A stretch of 49,889 nt of DNA from Candidatus Aegiribacteria sp. (GTDB lineage: Bacteria > Fermentibacterota > Fermentibacteria > Fermentibacterales > JCC-6). Position numbers and translations under genes: made by a program. The DNA lies in NCBI GenBank assembly GCA_021108435.1, contig JAIOQY010000134.1, forward strand, positions 1 through 49,889, in the 5' to 3' direction. Shown here piece by piece: positions 25,101-32,791 of this stretch. The first letter of the stretch is position 1. Each line of letters begins with the position of its first letter. The notes below the pieces were generated by a model. That model was given only the letters and a program-made list of their open reading frames with translations. It searched no databases and had not been told where the DNA came from.

Positions 25101-25727
25101 AGACCCGCGAGGGAGGTTGGCGGCGATTACTTCGATTTCTTCCATCTGCCGGACCGTAACCTGGGGATAGCCATTGCTGATGTTGCCGGGAAGGGAATTC
25201 CAGCTGCGCTTACCATGGCAGGTCTGAAAGGCAATCTTGAAGCCTATGTTCAGAACATTTATTCAATAAGTGAAATTATGCAGAAGGTTAACGAATCTTC
25301 CGTTCTTGGTGAGGGAGATCTGATTATGACGGGTCTTTTTTACAGCGTACTTGATCTTGATTCAGGTAAGCTCACCTATGTGAATGCCGGACATAATCCA
25401 CCTCTTCTTGTCAGGAGGGAGGGAAGTACAACCTGGCTTGACAGGGGTGGACTCATCCTCGGACTTTCAGACAATGCGGAATACGAGCATGGAACGGATG
25501 AACTCGAACCTGGAGATGTTCTTGTCCTTTATACAGATGGAATCACAGAAGCCATGGACAAATTCAATGTTGAATTAGGTATTGACAGACTGAAACAGGT
25601 AGTTCTGGACAACAGAGACCTTTCAGCTCAGCAGATCGCGGGAGGAATCCTTGAAGCAGTGAATTCCCATTCGGATGGAATACCGCAGGGAGATGATCAG
25701 ACTCTTGTAGTTGTGAAACACAGGTAA
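22113..25727 (+). CDS. P-loop NTPase-HEAT-repeat-PP2C (RsbU-type) phosphatase
   Basis: A 1204-residue protein with four parts. Residues 1-130 are an unassigned alpha/beta domain, with distant similarity in pattern to N-terminal domains of STAND ATPases. Residues about 145-330 hold a P-loop NTPase: Walker A GSLGAGKTT near 173-181, Walker B-like CAVFLDIDTLRR, and sensor-like HRLILATSSPE, close in style to nSTAND-type modules. Residues about 380-960 are helical HEAT-like repeats, with units such as DPDPRVRGQFIQGL and DPASEVRLEAVQGL. Residues about 965-1204 are a SpoIIE/RsbU PP2C phosphatase with REVGGDYFDFF, ADVAGKGIPAAL, LYTDGITEAMD and GDDQTLVVV. It should dephosphorylate the upstream STAS protein. 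The NTPase-HEAT part is presumably the sensor. The start is GTG 22113. Confidence 0.88.
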   Translation: MNSFRLAAVFEKRGFPGGIQDLLRRDAELLIPPRWADNTVLIDPDALVPDALLLIINGPLSTHMRNTYFNCYRRGIPIAGICYLTEPEDDPVALKLSDQNLCWSFSSAGFGRELLRNQVQDWLRGLNRESFPFPEGKELIQSYGDIDVSPVDQDSYESAREVLTKRGFVCLSGSLGAGKTTIARRLLIEAAREGLNPVEFITRDLYFAEVVQLLTGPEDCAVFLDIDTLRRIVDIYPLRLWSTILTLMIRVTETRHRLILATSSPEIAVVFDTYHDAHIKLPEPSTSRKWRLKQGQDALKWFRSQGSLKKAGLLLLAAFDPVVPEAVFKSTLFKFWDRLIVQEDRKFPSTEELELLYSNSLAAQGIAPFRRISGSGEVYIAVSDSMKMWAIDNGIQELLKKDAPIIRAFADTLIGSSESSVRRAGYFLAGFYGDLSDEVRAKLLLHIAAEESGTVLTDVLNTLLSSINSADESIIGMYRIMMEKGSSEVRGSVAGTLFRSWVMESAETVDLVNAAAEDPDPRVRGQFIQGLTFLEMSERGSRIYNKLLEDDSIEVRQNILLHIGSKFPDLSSREYEVLNDVLESGDSGLLPPLIIGLLDRELEEFNQEFSDLLWVLMERLPDGGRGRLAWRIGARLRFFSREVRKTLRSDLSEKDVLPVTRCMLMNYSSLDEDEKKNLWVMIHERVSDSRAFAHMVLRYYSIMDETDRNNLLKTVLVSERYDGREALSQLICRGRTDLAEASFELIEEILADGEFEKRALLPFFVLWNGNDLGENQEEIISAFLTDNSPLVRKSLVRAVRRLGVLTSDSIRVLVQLSADEKRAVRAAAGAALGEFESDGTHNLSSVLITLLSDEDPFVRLSTLSGLLENVLLSAEKLLPVVSAALDDPASEVRLEAVQGLRRYPAMCSKGDVAGKLAERLVDPDRNVRMEVVELVTETPELLASKEVRNRMPDILLNRLSTGHAIAEELSMARKIQLDLLPDKPPNPERYDIESYYRPAREVGGDYFDFFHLPDRNLGIAIADVAGKGIPAALTMAGLKGNLEAYVQNIYSISEIMQKVNESSVLGEGDLIMTGLFYSVLDLDSGKLTYVNAGHNPPLLVRREGSTTWLDRGGLILGLSDNAEYEHGTDELEPGDVLVLYTDGITEAMDKFNVELGIDRLKQVVLDNRDLSAQQIAGGILEAVNSHSDGIPQGDDQTLVVVKHR

Positions 25728-25735
25728 TCAGCATT

Positions 25736-26512
25736 ATGCAGGCAAGAACTCTATTCCTCCTTTCGGATTTCGGAACATCTGATACATACGTCGCTCAGAT
25801 GAAGGCAGCAGTTCTGCGCACTGCTCCTGTCGGGACATCCATTGTAGACCTGACACACGATATCGAAGCCGGTTCAGTGATGGAGGGGGCTTTCCACCTT
25901 TATGCCTCTCTGCAGGCAATTCCTCCCGGTTCCGTTGTTGTAGCTGTTGTTGATCCCGGTGTTGGAACAGAACGGCACGGAATTATCTGCAGGGCTGGCG
26001 GGATATTCTTCGCGGGTCCGGATAACGGAATATTCAGCCTGCTTCCGGTTGATAAGGCATGGAGGCTTCCTCGACTACCCTCTGATTCCTGTGCTACTTT
26101 TCACGGCAGAGATCTGTTTGCGCCTGCTGGAGCGAGACTCCTGATAAATCCGGGATGGGTGAACAGCCTGGAAAGTATTGATCCTGGAATATTGGTTTCA
26201 TTGGAGATCAGACCACCGGAAGAGACTGAGGAAGGCTGTCATGCAACCGTTGCTCATATAGATCGATTCGGGAATGTTGTTTTATGGCTGTCTCCGTCAG
26301 ATGCTGATGGATTCCACCCATCTGAAATCAGGCTGCCAGCAGGTGGAATCGTACCTGTCACCAGGGTAAAAACTTATGGAAACAGACAGGGGTTACTTTT
26401 TCTCGCAGGCAGCCAGGGCTGCATGGAGCTTTCTCTCAGTTGCGGGAGAGCATCCTCCATACTTGGAGTGTCTGCCGGAGACAGAATATTACTGAAAAGG
26501 AGTATCCGTTGA
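25736..26512 (+). CDS. SAM hydroxide adenosyltransferase (DUF62 family)
   Basis: A 258-residue protein of the SAM hydroxide adenosyltransferase/chlorinase/fluorinase superfamily. It shows LLSDFGTSDTYVAQMKA at the N-terminus, VVDPGVGT centrally, GPDNGIFSLLP and HGRDLFAPAGA. Superfamily members use water to split SAM into adenosine and methionine, or in special cases halide. The usual bacterial form is the hydroxide enzyme. Nothing here suggests a halogenase. The gene follows the phosphatase by eight bases, and its TGA overlaps the TTG start of the GH57 gene. Confidence 0.9.
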   Translation: MQARTLFLLSDFGTSDTYVAQMKAAVLRTAPVGTSIVDLTHDIEAGSVMEGAFHLYASLQAIPPGSVVVAVVDPGVGTERHGIICRAGGIFFAGPDNGIFSLLPVDKAWRLPRLPSDSCATFHGRDLFAPAGARLLINPGWVNSLESIDPGILVSLEIRPPEETEEGCHATVAHIDRFGNVVLWLSPSDADGFHPSEIRLPAGGIVPVTRVKTYGNRQGLLFLAGSQGCMELSLSCGRASSILGVSAGDRILLKRSIR

Positions 26513-27642
26513 AATACATCAGTCTTCTGCTTCATCTTTATCAGCCTCCCACACAGGAAGAGTCTGTTGTTATCAGGATTGATAATGAATGCTATAGACC
26601 CTTATCGAAGCTTCTTCTCGAGTCAGGGGCAAAGATTGCTGTGAATATCAACTATTCTCTCACTGAACAGCTTGATAAAACAAGTTCTGAATCTCTTCGG
26701 AATCTTGCTTCCGCAGATGGAATAGAATTCACTGATTCCGGTGCTTACCATCCCATATTCCCGCTGATTAATGAATATGATATAAGAAGACAGCTTCAGC
26801 TGAACAGAGGAGGCAATTCGCGGGTGCTTGGCGCGAATTATAATCCCGAGGGAGTATTTCCTCCCGAAATGGCTTATTCTCCATCACTTGCTCCCCTCCT
26901 TCATGATATGGGATATACCTGGACTGTAACTGACGATGTTCCGTGGGCGTGGACTGGAAGAGCGGTTCCCTGCAGGGCTATCCCTTTCGTTGATGGCCTG
27001 GCAGTTCTGCTCAGAAGCAATTTCTGGAGCAACAGAATCTCATTTCATGGAGATAATGGCAGCGAAATGGCAAATGAGATTATCTCAGGCATGCATGATT
27101 GGTCTGGTGACGAGGACTCCTATCTTCTTATAGCGATGGACGGTGAAACCTTCGGCCATCATAGAAAAGGTACGATTGAAACATTTCTCTCGCTTTTTTT
27201 GTCAAGCATTGAATCATTTGATGAAGTTTCACTTGTAACACCTTCAGAACTTATTCGCAGGTTTCCTTCAGAGGATGCTGCCGTTCCTTCAGGCAGCTGG
27301 TCAACCACTGCGGGGGATATGGAAGCTGGAAAACCATGGCCGCTGTGGGATGATACCGATAACATGGTTCATGTATCCTTGAGAGGGCTTCTTGATAATG
27401 TGAGGAATCTGGCACTCAGATGTAATTCAGACAGGGTTGCCTCTCTGGCAGATAAAATGTTATACTCCTGCCCGTTCTGGTGGGCTTCTACAGATAGATT
27501 TGATGCTGTTCAGGTCCGCCGGGGTTTGCTTGCAATTCTGGAAACAGCTCAGGCGATATTCACCGAGACAGGTGATCGGAAAATGATGGATGATATCATG
27601 TCCGCAGCCTGCAGTATACCGGTTATAACCGGAGAGGATTAA
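26509..27642 (+). CDS. Glycoside hydrolase family 57 protein
   Basis: A 377-residue cytoplasmic protein with the GH57 N-terminal domain. It shows LLLHLYQPP at the start, SGAYHPIFPLI, the nucleophile region VFPPEMAYS (Glu120) and the acid/base region AMDGETFGHH (Asp211). GH57 enzymes act on alpha-glucans as amylases, branching enzymes or 4-alpha-glucanotransferases. The exact substrate is not evident. The C-terminus has the short helical region typical of compact members. An upstream in-frame ATG at 26440 exists, but AAAAGGAG sits correctly for TTG 26509, which overlaps the preceding stop. Confidence 0.87.
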   Translation: MKYISLLLHLYQPPTQEESVVIRIDNECYRPLSKLLLESGAKIAVNINYSLTEQLDKTSSESLRNLASADGIEFTDSGAYHPIFPLINEYDIRRQLQLNRGGNSRVLGANYNPEGVFPPEMAYSPSLAPLLHDMGYTWTVTDDVPWAWTGRAVPCRAIPFVDGLAVLLRSNFWSNRISFHGDNGSEMANEIISGMHDWSGDEDSYLLIAMDGETFGHHRKGTIETFLSLFLSSIESFDEVSLVTPSELIRRFPSEDAAVPSGSWSTTAGDMEAGKPWPLWDDTDNMVHVSLRGLLDNVRNLALRCNSDRVASLADKMLYSCPFWWASTDRFDAVQVRRGLLAILETAQAIFTETGDRKMMDDIMSAACSIPVITGED

Positions 27643-27646
27643 ATTA

Positions 27647-27847
27647 ATGCCCAAGAAGGAAAGAACTTTTGCCGCTAAACTTGCTCACGAAGCCCGAACG
27701 CTTCATAAGGACGAATGTCCTGCGTGTGGAAAAGAACGAGTGGCAGTTGTTTTATACGCTGCAAGATACAATGAAGACGGTAATTGGCGACCACAAAGAC
27801 GAAGAGTCAGAATCTGTGACTGCAACAGGAAAGAAATATACGGCTAA
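27647..27847 (+). CDS. Small cysteine-containing protein, probably zinc-binding
   Basis: A 66-residue, strongly basic protein. The motif CPACG near residue 24 and CDC near 57 could together form a zinc ribbon. It begins four bases after the GH57 stop with GGAGAGGA ahead of the ATG, which supports translation. I do not recognise the family. Its size and charge suggest nucleic-acid or ribosome contact, but that is a guess. Confidence 0.65.
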   Translation: MPKKERTFAAKLAHEARTLHKDECPACGKERVAVVLYAARYNEDGNWRPQRRRVRICDCNRKEIYG

Positions 27848-27871
27848 ATTGATTTGGTAAATTGATCTAGT

Positions 27872-28756
27872 ATGGAAATTGAAGGGGTTCTCTTCCTTGC
27901 CGCTGGATACGGTACCAGGATTGAACCTCTTTCTCTTGTGCGACCTAAAGCACTCCTTCCCTTCGGAAACAGTACTGTTCTTGCTGAACTTGCCCGACAG
28001 ATTTACGCTCTATGTCCTCGAAGAGTAAGAATAAACGCGTCAAGGTGTCCTGAAGTGTTACTGAATGAACTGATATCGGTATGGCCAATTGAGATGTGTT
28101 CAGTATATTTCGAGGAAAGGCCATTGGGTGCGTGCGCAACACTGGCCAGACATGCATCTGCAATGACAGAAGGAACATGGATGATTGTAAATACTGATAT
28201 GATCATCGAAGGTTTCGATGCAGTACAGATGATGGAGTTTCATAAGGAGACCGAATCATCCTGGACTGTTCTAACAGGTTGTTTTCCATCTGAAGGGAGT
28301 TATTCTCCACTTCTTATGGATGAAAACAGATGTTTCGGAACGGGCAGGGGAGATCAGGTTCATTACTGGGGAATCAGTCTTGTTGAGCCTGCTATTCCGT
28401 TGCTTTCACGAAGATGTCAATCATCAGGCCTGTTTTCCGAACTGGCTCCTGCGGCAAAGGATAATGGATATAAGCTCTTCTCATGTAATATGGAAGGTAA
28501 CTGGCTGGATATGGGCAGAATCGACATTGCACGAGAGAATATCCTCTCTGGTGGATCATTTATTCATACAAATGCATGTGTTTCCAGCGATGTTGTGCTT
28601 GAAGGAAACTGGAATATCGGACCGGGATGTATTCTGGCCGGTGGAACAGTCTTGAGAAACAGTGTTATGCTCGAAGGCTCAACACTGGAAAACGGTTGTA
28701 TTGATGAAACCATCCTTCCATGGTTCTGCAGCAGTCGAGACGGAAACATCTTATGA
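27872..28756 (+). CDS. Sugar-1-phosphate nucleotidyltransferase (MurU-like)
   Basis: A 294-residue protein. The nucleotidyltransferase signature LAAGYGTRIEPLSLVRPKALLP opens it, and VNTDMII is the metal/nucleotide site. A left-handed beta-helix region (about 225-280, GCILAGGTVLRNSVMLEGS) ends it. Next to a choline-kinase-like sugar kinase this matches the MurU-AmgK arrangement, in which a kinase makes MurNAc 1-phosphate and MurU makes UDP-MurNAc for peptidoglycan recycling. The substrate is not proved and could be another hexose. Its TGA overlaps the kinase ATG (ATGA). Confidence 0.82.
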   Translation: MEIEGVLFLAAGYGTRIEPLSLVRPKALLPFGNSTVLAELARQIYALCPRRVRINASRCPEVLLNELISVWPIEMCSVYFEERPLGACATLARHASAMTEGTWMIVNTDMIIEGFDAVQMMEFHKETESSWTVLTGCFPSEGSYSPLLMDENRCFGTGRGDQVHYWGISLVEPAIPLLSRRCQSSGLFSELAPAAKDNGYKLFSCNMEGNWLDMGRIDIARENILSGGSFIHTNACVSSDVVLEGNWNIGPGCILAGGTVLRNSVMLEGSTLENGCIDETILPWFCSSRDGNIL

Positions 28757-29754
28757 AAAGAATGACTGCTGAACTTGCCGACTGGCTTCGAAGCAGAATG
28801 GGCGATAATGTCGTAGTAGATAAACTGCATGGTGATGTTTCAGGCAGACTTTTCTGGAGAGTGTTTTCCGGTCAGGACACTCTGATTCTTATGGACAGCG
28901 GCACAATCCCTATATGGCCCTGGCTTGATATTCATGAACTTCTTGCAACCAAAGGTTTTCCAGTTCCATCAGTAATGGACTGCAATACAAAAAAAGGATG
29001 GGTTTTACAGGAGGATCTTGGTGATTTGCGTCTGCTTGATGCTAATGATGATGAGTATGGCGAATACATAGATAATGCTCTTGATCTTCTTTTCCATATG
29101 CAGCGGGAGCTTAACAGCAAATTCTGTTCCGGTTCGATTGCAGGCAGAAGGAGTTTTACACCTGCGTTTTTTATGGCGGAACTGGAGAATACTCTGGAAA
29201 GCCTGTTCTTCAGACTGCTTTCCGTACCAATGGACGATCTTCTTGCGCTGCAGGCAGAAATGAGGATCCTGTGCGGCAAGATCGATGAAGCTACCGTATT
29301 CACTCACAGGGACTTTCATTCCGCTAATCTCATTATCCACGAAAATAGACTGATAATGGTAGACTGGCAGGATGCGCGATTCGGTCCACCTGCATATGAT
29401 CTGGTCAGCCTTCTTCGAGACAGCTACAGAGATATTGGATTATCATGGGAGGACAGGGCCAAGAAGTATGTTCATGCTCAGGGGAACCTTAATATGTTTC
29501 AGGTCGCACGTGCGGCATGTCAGAGGAGTCTAAAAGCAGCAGGAACCTTCAGCAATCAGTACAGGAAAACAGGTGACAGTTCGTTTCTGAGTTATGTTCC
29601 CAGAACTTTCAGATACCTTGGAGATTACGCGAGAATCTGTCCTCAACTCGAGAATCTTGTAGACAGTATTTATAGTACTCTCGACAACTATTTCGGAGAG
29701 ATTGATCTCAGGGATTTCAGATACTCGAACATACCGGGCATACTGGAGAAATGA
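28753..29754 (+). CDS. APH/choline-kinase-like sugar kinase (AmgK-like)
   Basis: A 333-residue kinase of the aminoglycoside phosphotransferase fold. It shows the catalytic loop FTHRDFHSANLII (HxD with Asn) and the metal-binding MVDWQDARFGPPAYDL. HGDVSGRLFWRV near the N-terminus fits the nucleotide-loop region, and LQEDLGD follows. The coupled upstream nucleotidyltransferase suggests an anomeric sugar kinase such as AmgK rather than an antibiotic-modifying enzyme. The start ATG 28753 overlaps the previous stop. In-frame starts further upstream lie inside the neighbour. Confidence 0.82.
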   Translation: MKRMTAELADWLRSRMGDNVVVDKLHGDVSGRLFWRVFSGQDTLILMDSGTIPIWPWLDIHELLATKGFPVPSVMDCNTKKGWVLQEDLGDLRLLDANDDEYGEYIDNALDLLFHMQRELNSKFCSGSIAGRRSFTPAFFMAELENTLESLFFRLLSVPMDDLLALQAEMRILCGKIDEATVFTHRDFHSANLIIHENRLIMVDWQDARFGPPAYDLVSLLRDSYRDIGLSWEDRAKKYVHAQGNLNMFQVARAACQRSLKAAGTFSNQYRKTGDSSFLSYVPRTFRYLGDYARICPQLENLVDSIYSTLDNYFGEIDLRDFRYSNIPGILEK

Positions 29755-29776
29755 TACAAATGAAAAGAAGAGTGAA

Positions 29777-30763
29777 ATGAAAAGGATTCTTACAGGTGAC
29801 AGACCGACAGGTCCTCTGCATCTCGGACATTATGTCGGTTCACTGGAGAACAGAGTAAGGCTTCAGCACGAATACGATACATTCATAGTTATTGCGGATG
29901 TTCAGACACTGTCAACAAATTTTGATCACCCTGAGCATCTTCCGGAAGATGTCAGGCAGGTTGCGCTTGATAACCTCTCCGTTGGTCTTGATCCCGACAG
30001 GGTGAACATTTTTCTGCAGAGCATGGTTCCCCAGATCGCGGAGATAACGGTGTTCTTTTCTATGTTTATTACAGTCAATCGATTGAGGCATAATCCTACG
30101 ATAAAGACTGAAGCAAAGCAGCATGGATTCGAAGAAAACATGACCTACGGCTTTCTTGGATATCCTGTCAGCCAGGCAGCGGATATACTCTTCTGCAGAG
30201 CGGATATCGTTCCTGTAGGTGAGGATCAGCTTCCGGTTGTTGAAGTATCCAGATTCATCGCGAGAAGATTCAATGAACTTTACGATAAGGTTTTTCCGGA
30301 ACCGGAAGGTCTGGAGAGTGAAATCTCAAGACTTGTCGGACTGGATGGACAGGCGAAGATGTCAAAATCTCTGGGAAACTGCATATATCTGAGTGATAAA
30401 TCAGAAGATATCAGAAAAAAACTCATGTCCGCCGTAACCGATCCGGCAAGAATTCACAAAGATGATCCGGGTCACCCGGAAATATGTACGATCTTCTCTT
30501 ACCAGAAAGCATTCAACAGTATTGAGTCAGAGAATATTGAAGAACGCTGCAGAGCGGGAACAATAGGGTGCGTTGGGTGCAAGAAGCGGATGTTTGAAGT
30601 GATCGAGGCTCTTCTTGAGCCAATCCGCGAGCGAAGAATCAGGTTTGAGAAACCGGGTATAGTCGAAGAAATACTCATGTCCGGCACGGAAGCTGCCTGC
30701 AGAGAGGGCGGAAAAACCGTGGAACTCGTCCGAAAAGCCATGCACATCAACTACTTCGACTGA
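29777..30763 (+). CDS. trpS: Tryptophanyl-tRNA synthetase
   Basis: A 328-residue class I aminoacyl-tRNA synthetase. The HIGH-type motif is PTGPLHLGHYVG near residues 9-20, and the KMSKS motif is AKMSKSLGN near 194. The tryptophan-pocket region shows GYPVSQAADILFCRAD and PVGEDQLPVVE. The length fits bacterial TrpRS. ATG 29777 is chosen because the protein then begins MKRILTGDRPTG, the usual family start. The longer frame back to 29702 overlaps the kinase. It is followed by cysS twelve bases later. Confidence 0.96.
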   Translation: MKRILTGDRPTGPLHLGHYVGSLENRVRLQHEYDTFIVIADVQTLSTNFDHPEHLPEDVRQVALDNLSVGLDPDRVNIFLQSMVPQIAEITVFFSMFITVNRLRHNPTIKTEAKQHGFEENMTYGFLGYPVSQAADILFCRADIVPVGEDQLPVVEVSRFIARRFNELYDKVFPEPEGLESEISRLVGLDGQAKMSKSLGNCIYLSDKSEDIRKKLMSAVTDPARIHKDDPGHPEICTIFSYQKAFNSIESENIEERCRAGTIGCVGCKKRMFEVIEALLEPIRERRIRFEKPGIVEEILMSGTEAACREGGKTVELVRKAMHINYFD

Positions 30764-30775
30764 AGGAGTGATCGA

Positions 30776-32206
30776 ATGAATCTTTACAACAGTCTTACGC
30801 GAAAAAAGGAGAAATTCACTCCTCTCAATCCGCCTCATGTCGGAGTCTATGTTTGCGGACCAACGGTATACAGTCACAGTCATCTCGGACATGCAAAAAG
30901 CTATGTTTCTTTTGACATTCTTATTCGTTACCTTCGCCATCTTGGTTACAAAGTACGTTATGTACAGAATATCACAGATGTTGGTCATCTTACCGACAAT
31001 GCCGATGCCGGTTTCGACAAAGTCGAGTTGCAGGCAAGAATTGAAAAACTTGAACCGATGGAAATGACCGAGAAATACACGAAATCGTACTTCGATGACA
31101 TGGATGCGCTTGGAGTACTCAGACCTGATGTGTCCCCAAGAGCTTCAGGGCATATCCCCGAGCAGATAGAACTTATTAATAAACTGATTGAGAACGGGCA
31201 TGCTTACGAGGAAGACGGTTACGTCTACTATTCTGTGACCAGCTTCCCTGAGTATGGAAAACTATCCGGCAGGAAAATCGATAAACTTGTGGCAGGAGCC
31301 AGAGTAGCAGTAGACAAAAGAAAGAGAGATCCAAGGGATTTCGCTCTCTGGAAGAAAGCCGGGAAGGATCACATTCTTAAATGGAATTCTCCGTGGGGCT
31401 GGGGATATCCCGGATGGCATATCGAGTGTTCCGCGATGTCAATGCGCTACATAGGAGAAACGCTGGACATACATGGTGGAGGTCTTGATAATATCTTCCC
31501 TCATCATGAATCGGAAATAGCACAGAGTGAGGGAGCCAATGGGAAACAGTTCGCACGGTTCTGGCTCCATAATAACATGGTTACGGTAGATGGGCAGAAG
31601 ATGGGTAAAAGTCTGGGTAACTTCACTCTCTTGAAGGATATCTTTAAAAAGTTCGATCCCATGGTTATCCGGCTTTACATTCTCAGAAGCCACTACCGGA
31701 GTCCGCTCGATTTCTCCGATCAGGGTCTTGAATCAGCACGAAGCGGACTTGAACGGCTTTCATCATTCAGTGCAAGACTGGGAGCATGTCATGCAGTTAT
31801 CGAAGGAAGACCATCACCTGAAGTAGTTTCTATTGTTGAAAAAACAGTGGCTGATTTCAGTAAGGCGATGGACGATGATATGAATACACCAGGCGCGTTG
31901 GCGGTGATTTTCGATATGGTCCGTTCCGGAAATGCCCTGCTTGACTCGGCGGATACTCCTGCAGACAGAACTCTCCTCAGAGAAATCCTGGATGAGCTTT
32001 CGGGCGATATTCTGGGGCTTGATCTGAAAGGAATCACTTCCGGTTCTGATGTTGAAGAGCTTTGCGGTGTTCTCGCGGAAACACGAGGTGTACTGAGAGA
32101 TAATAAGCTTTTTCAGGCCGCGGACCTCATGCGTGAGAGATTGAACAAGATAGATTATATCGCGAAGGATCTTCCGGACGGAAAAAGCGAAATCATAAAA
32201 CGCTGA
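30776..32206 (+). CDS. cysS: Cysteinyl-tRNA synthetase
   Basis: A 476-residue class I synthetase. It has [20 protein letters not shown] (zinc-binding Cys and the HIGH motif), WHIECSAMS and [10 protein letters not shown] (remaining zinc ligands), and KMGKSLGNF (KMSKS variant) near residue 275. The C-terminal DALR-type helical domain is present and the length is normal. AAGGAG precedes the ATG. It lies in an operon-like run with trpS. The cognate tRNA-Cys is at 10632-10706. Confidence 0.97.
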   Translation: MNLYNSLTRKKEKFTPLNPPHVGVYVCGPTVYSHSHLGHAKSYVSFDILIRYLRHLGYKVRYVQNITDVGHLTDNADAGFDKVELQARIEKLEPMEMTEKYTKSYFDDMDALGVLRPDVSPRASGHIPEQIELINKLIENGHAYEEDGYVYYSVTSFPEYGKLSGRKIDKLVAGARVAVDKRKRDPRDFALWKKAGKDHILKWNSPWGWGYPGWHIECSAMSMRYIGETLDIHGGGLDNIFPHHESEIAQSEGANGKQFARFWLHNNMVTVDGQKMGKSLGNFTLLKDIFKKFDPMVIRLYILRSHYRSPLDFSDQGLESARSGLERLSSFSARLGACHAVIEGRPSPEVVSIVEKTVADFSKAMDDDMNTPGALAVIFDMVRSGNALLDSADTPADRTLLREILDELSGDILGLDLKGITSGSDVEELCGVLAETRGVLRDNKLFQAADLMRERLNKIDYIAKDLPDGKSEIIKR

Positions 32207-32233
32207 TAACCCCAGGAACTCAGCATTTCTCTT

Positions 32234-32524
32234 CTAAGACAAAGAATCAAGTACGTGTTGAAGAAGAGTTTTTTCATCACTGATATTACTGATGTTTATT
32301 GGCAGTGCTGAAAGAGCGTCAATGTATGCCCTTATTATGGTCGCTTTTGTTATTCTCTGTGATCTGTGCTCGTTGTCGCGGTTCTGGGTTATAGTGCGCG
32401 CAATCCTGGTCAGCAGTTCTTCCTGGTCGGGTCTGACGGGGACAGTTAACCTGACTGAAGGGGCTGAATGCTCCTGAATATCTGAGATATTTGAAATAAA
32501 ACCCGATGTTTTCTTCATTTTCAT
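32234..32524 (-). CDS. Small DNA-binding-like protein (possible ribbon-helix-helix)
   Basis: A 96-residue protein. The central segment SVRLTVPVRPDQEELLTRIA, followed by QRITKATIIRAYIDAL, resembles a ribbon-helix-helix DNA-binding unit: a beta strand, then two helices. The N-terminal 30 residues look disordered. A longer frame starts at 32560. GGAGG five bases ahead of ATG 32524 decides the shorter start. It is convergent with cysS and divergent from the pilus operon. The shared intergenic region has an AACTTC(C)ATA inverted repeat, so it may regulate itself and perhaps the pilus genes. Confidence 0.65.
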   Translation of the reverse strand: MKMKKTSGFISNISDIQEHSAPSVRLTVPVRPDQEELLTRIARTITQNRDNEHRSQRITKATIIRAYIDALSALPINISNISDEKTLLQHVLDSLS

Positions 32525-32579
32525 ACCAACCTCCGAACGGGAAGATATTCCATTTGACATTGCGAGTCAAGCTAAGTAT

Positions 32580-32609
32580 GAACTTCCATAGTTCCATAGT
32601 TATGAAGTT
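32580..32609. promoter_or_regulatory. Inverted repeat upstream of the small DNA-binding-like gene
   Basis: AACTTCCATA and TATGAAGTT form an imperfect inverted repeat around GTTCCATAGT, with TTCCATAG tandemly doubled. It sits between the divergent small regulator and the pilus operon, the expected position for an autoregulatory operator. Three GCAGGGA(C/T)T copies follow at 32621, 32662 and 32672. Confidence 0.4.
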
Positions 32610-32615
32610 AGGGTA

Positions 32616-32644
32616 TTGACGCAGGGACTGAAAGGTTGTAAAGT
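32616..32644 (+). promoter_or_regulatory. Possible promoter of the pilus operon
   Basis: TTGACG (32616-32621) and TAAAGT (32639-32644) are separated by 17 bases and match five and four consensus positions. Transcription would begin near 32651, ahead of the 34-codon frame and pilM-pilN. Confidence 0.35.
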
Positions 32645-32686
32645 TCCAATACGTAGAAATTGCAGGGACTTGCAGGGATTAAAAAG

Positions 32687-32791
32687 ATGAATGATATTAA
32701 ATTTATGAATAATGATATTGCAAAGGTAAAATTAGATCAGTTGAAGTATTATGTTAAACAGGCGGACAGCTACCTGAGGAAGGGAAGATAA
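32687..32791 (+). CDS. Possible 34-residue leader protein of the pilus operon
   Basis: A short frame from ATG 32687 to TAA overlaps the pilM ATG by one base (TAATG). The product is basic and helical, ending LKYYVKQADSYLRKGR. The tight overlap suggests translational coupling to pilM. The upstream ribosome-binding site (AGGGA) is moderate. It may be a true small protein, a coupling leader or chance. Confidence 0.35.
   Translation: MNDIKFMNNDIAKVKLDQLKYYVKQADSYLRKGR

Noticed and set aside
25736-26512. Fluorinase or chlorinase
   Set aside because: The superfamily match is clear, but no halogenation neighbours exist. The hydroxide adenosyltransferase is the common bacterial form.
28753-29754. 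Aminoglycoside resistance kinase
   Set aside because: It shares the fold, but the coupled sugar nucleotidyltransferase makes a sugar kinase far more likely.
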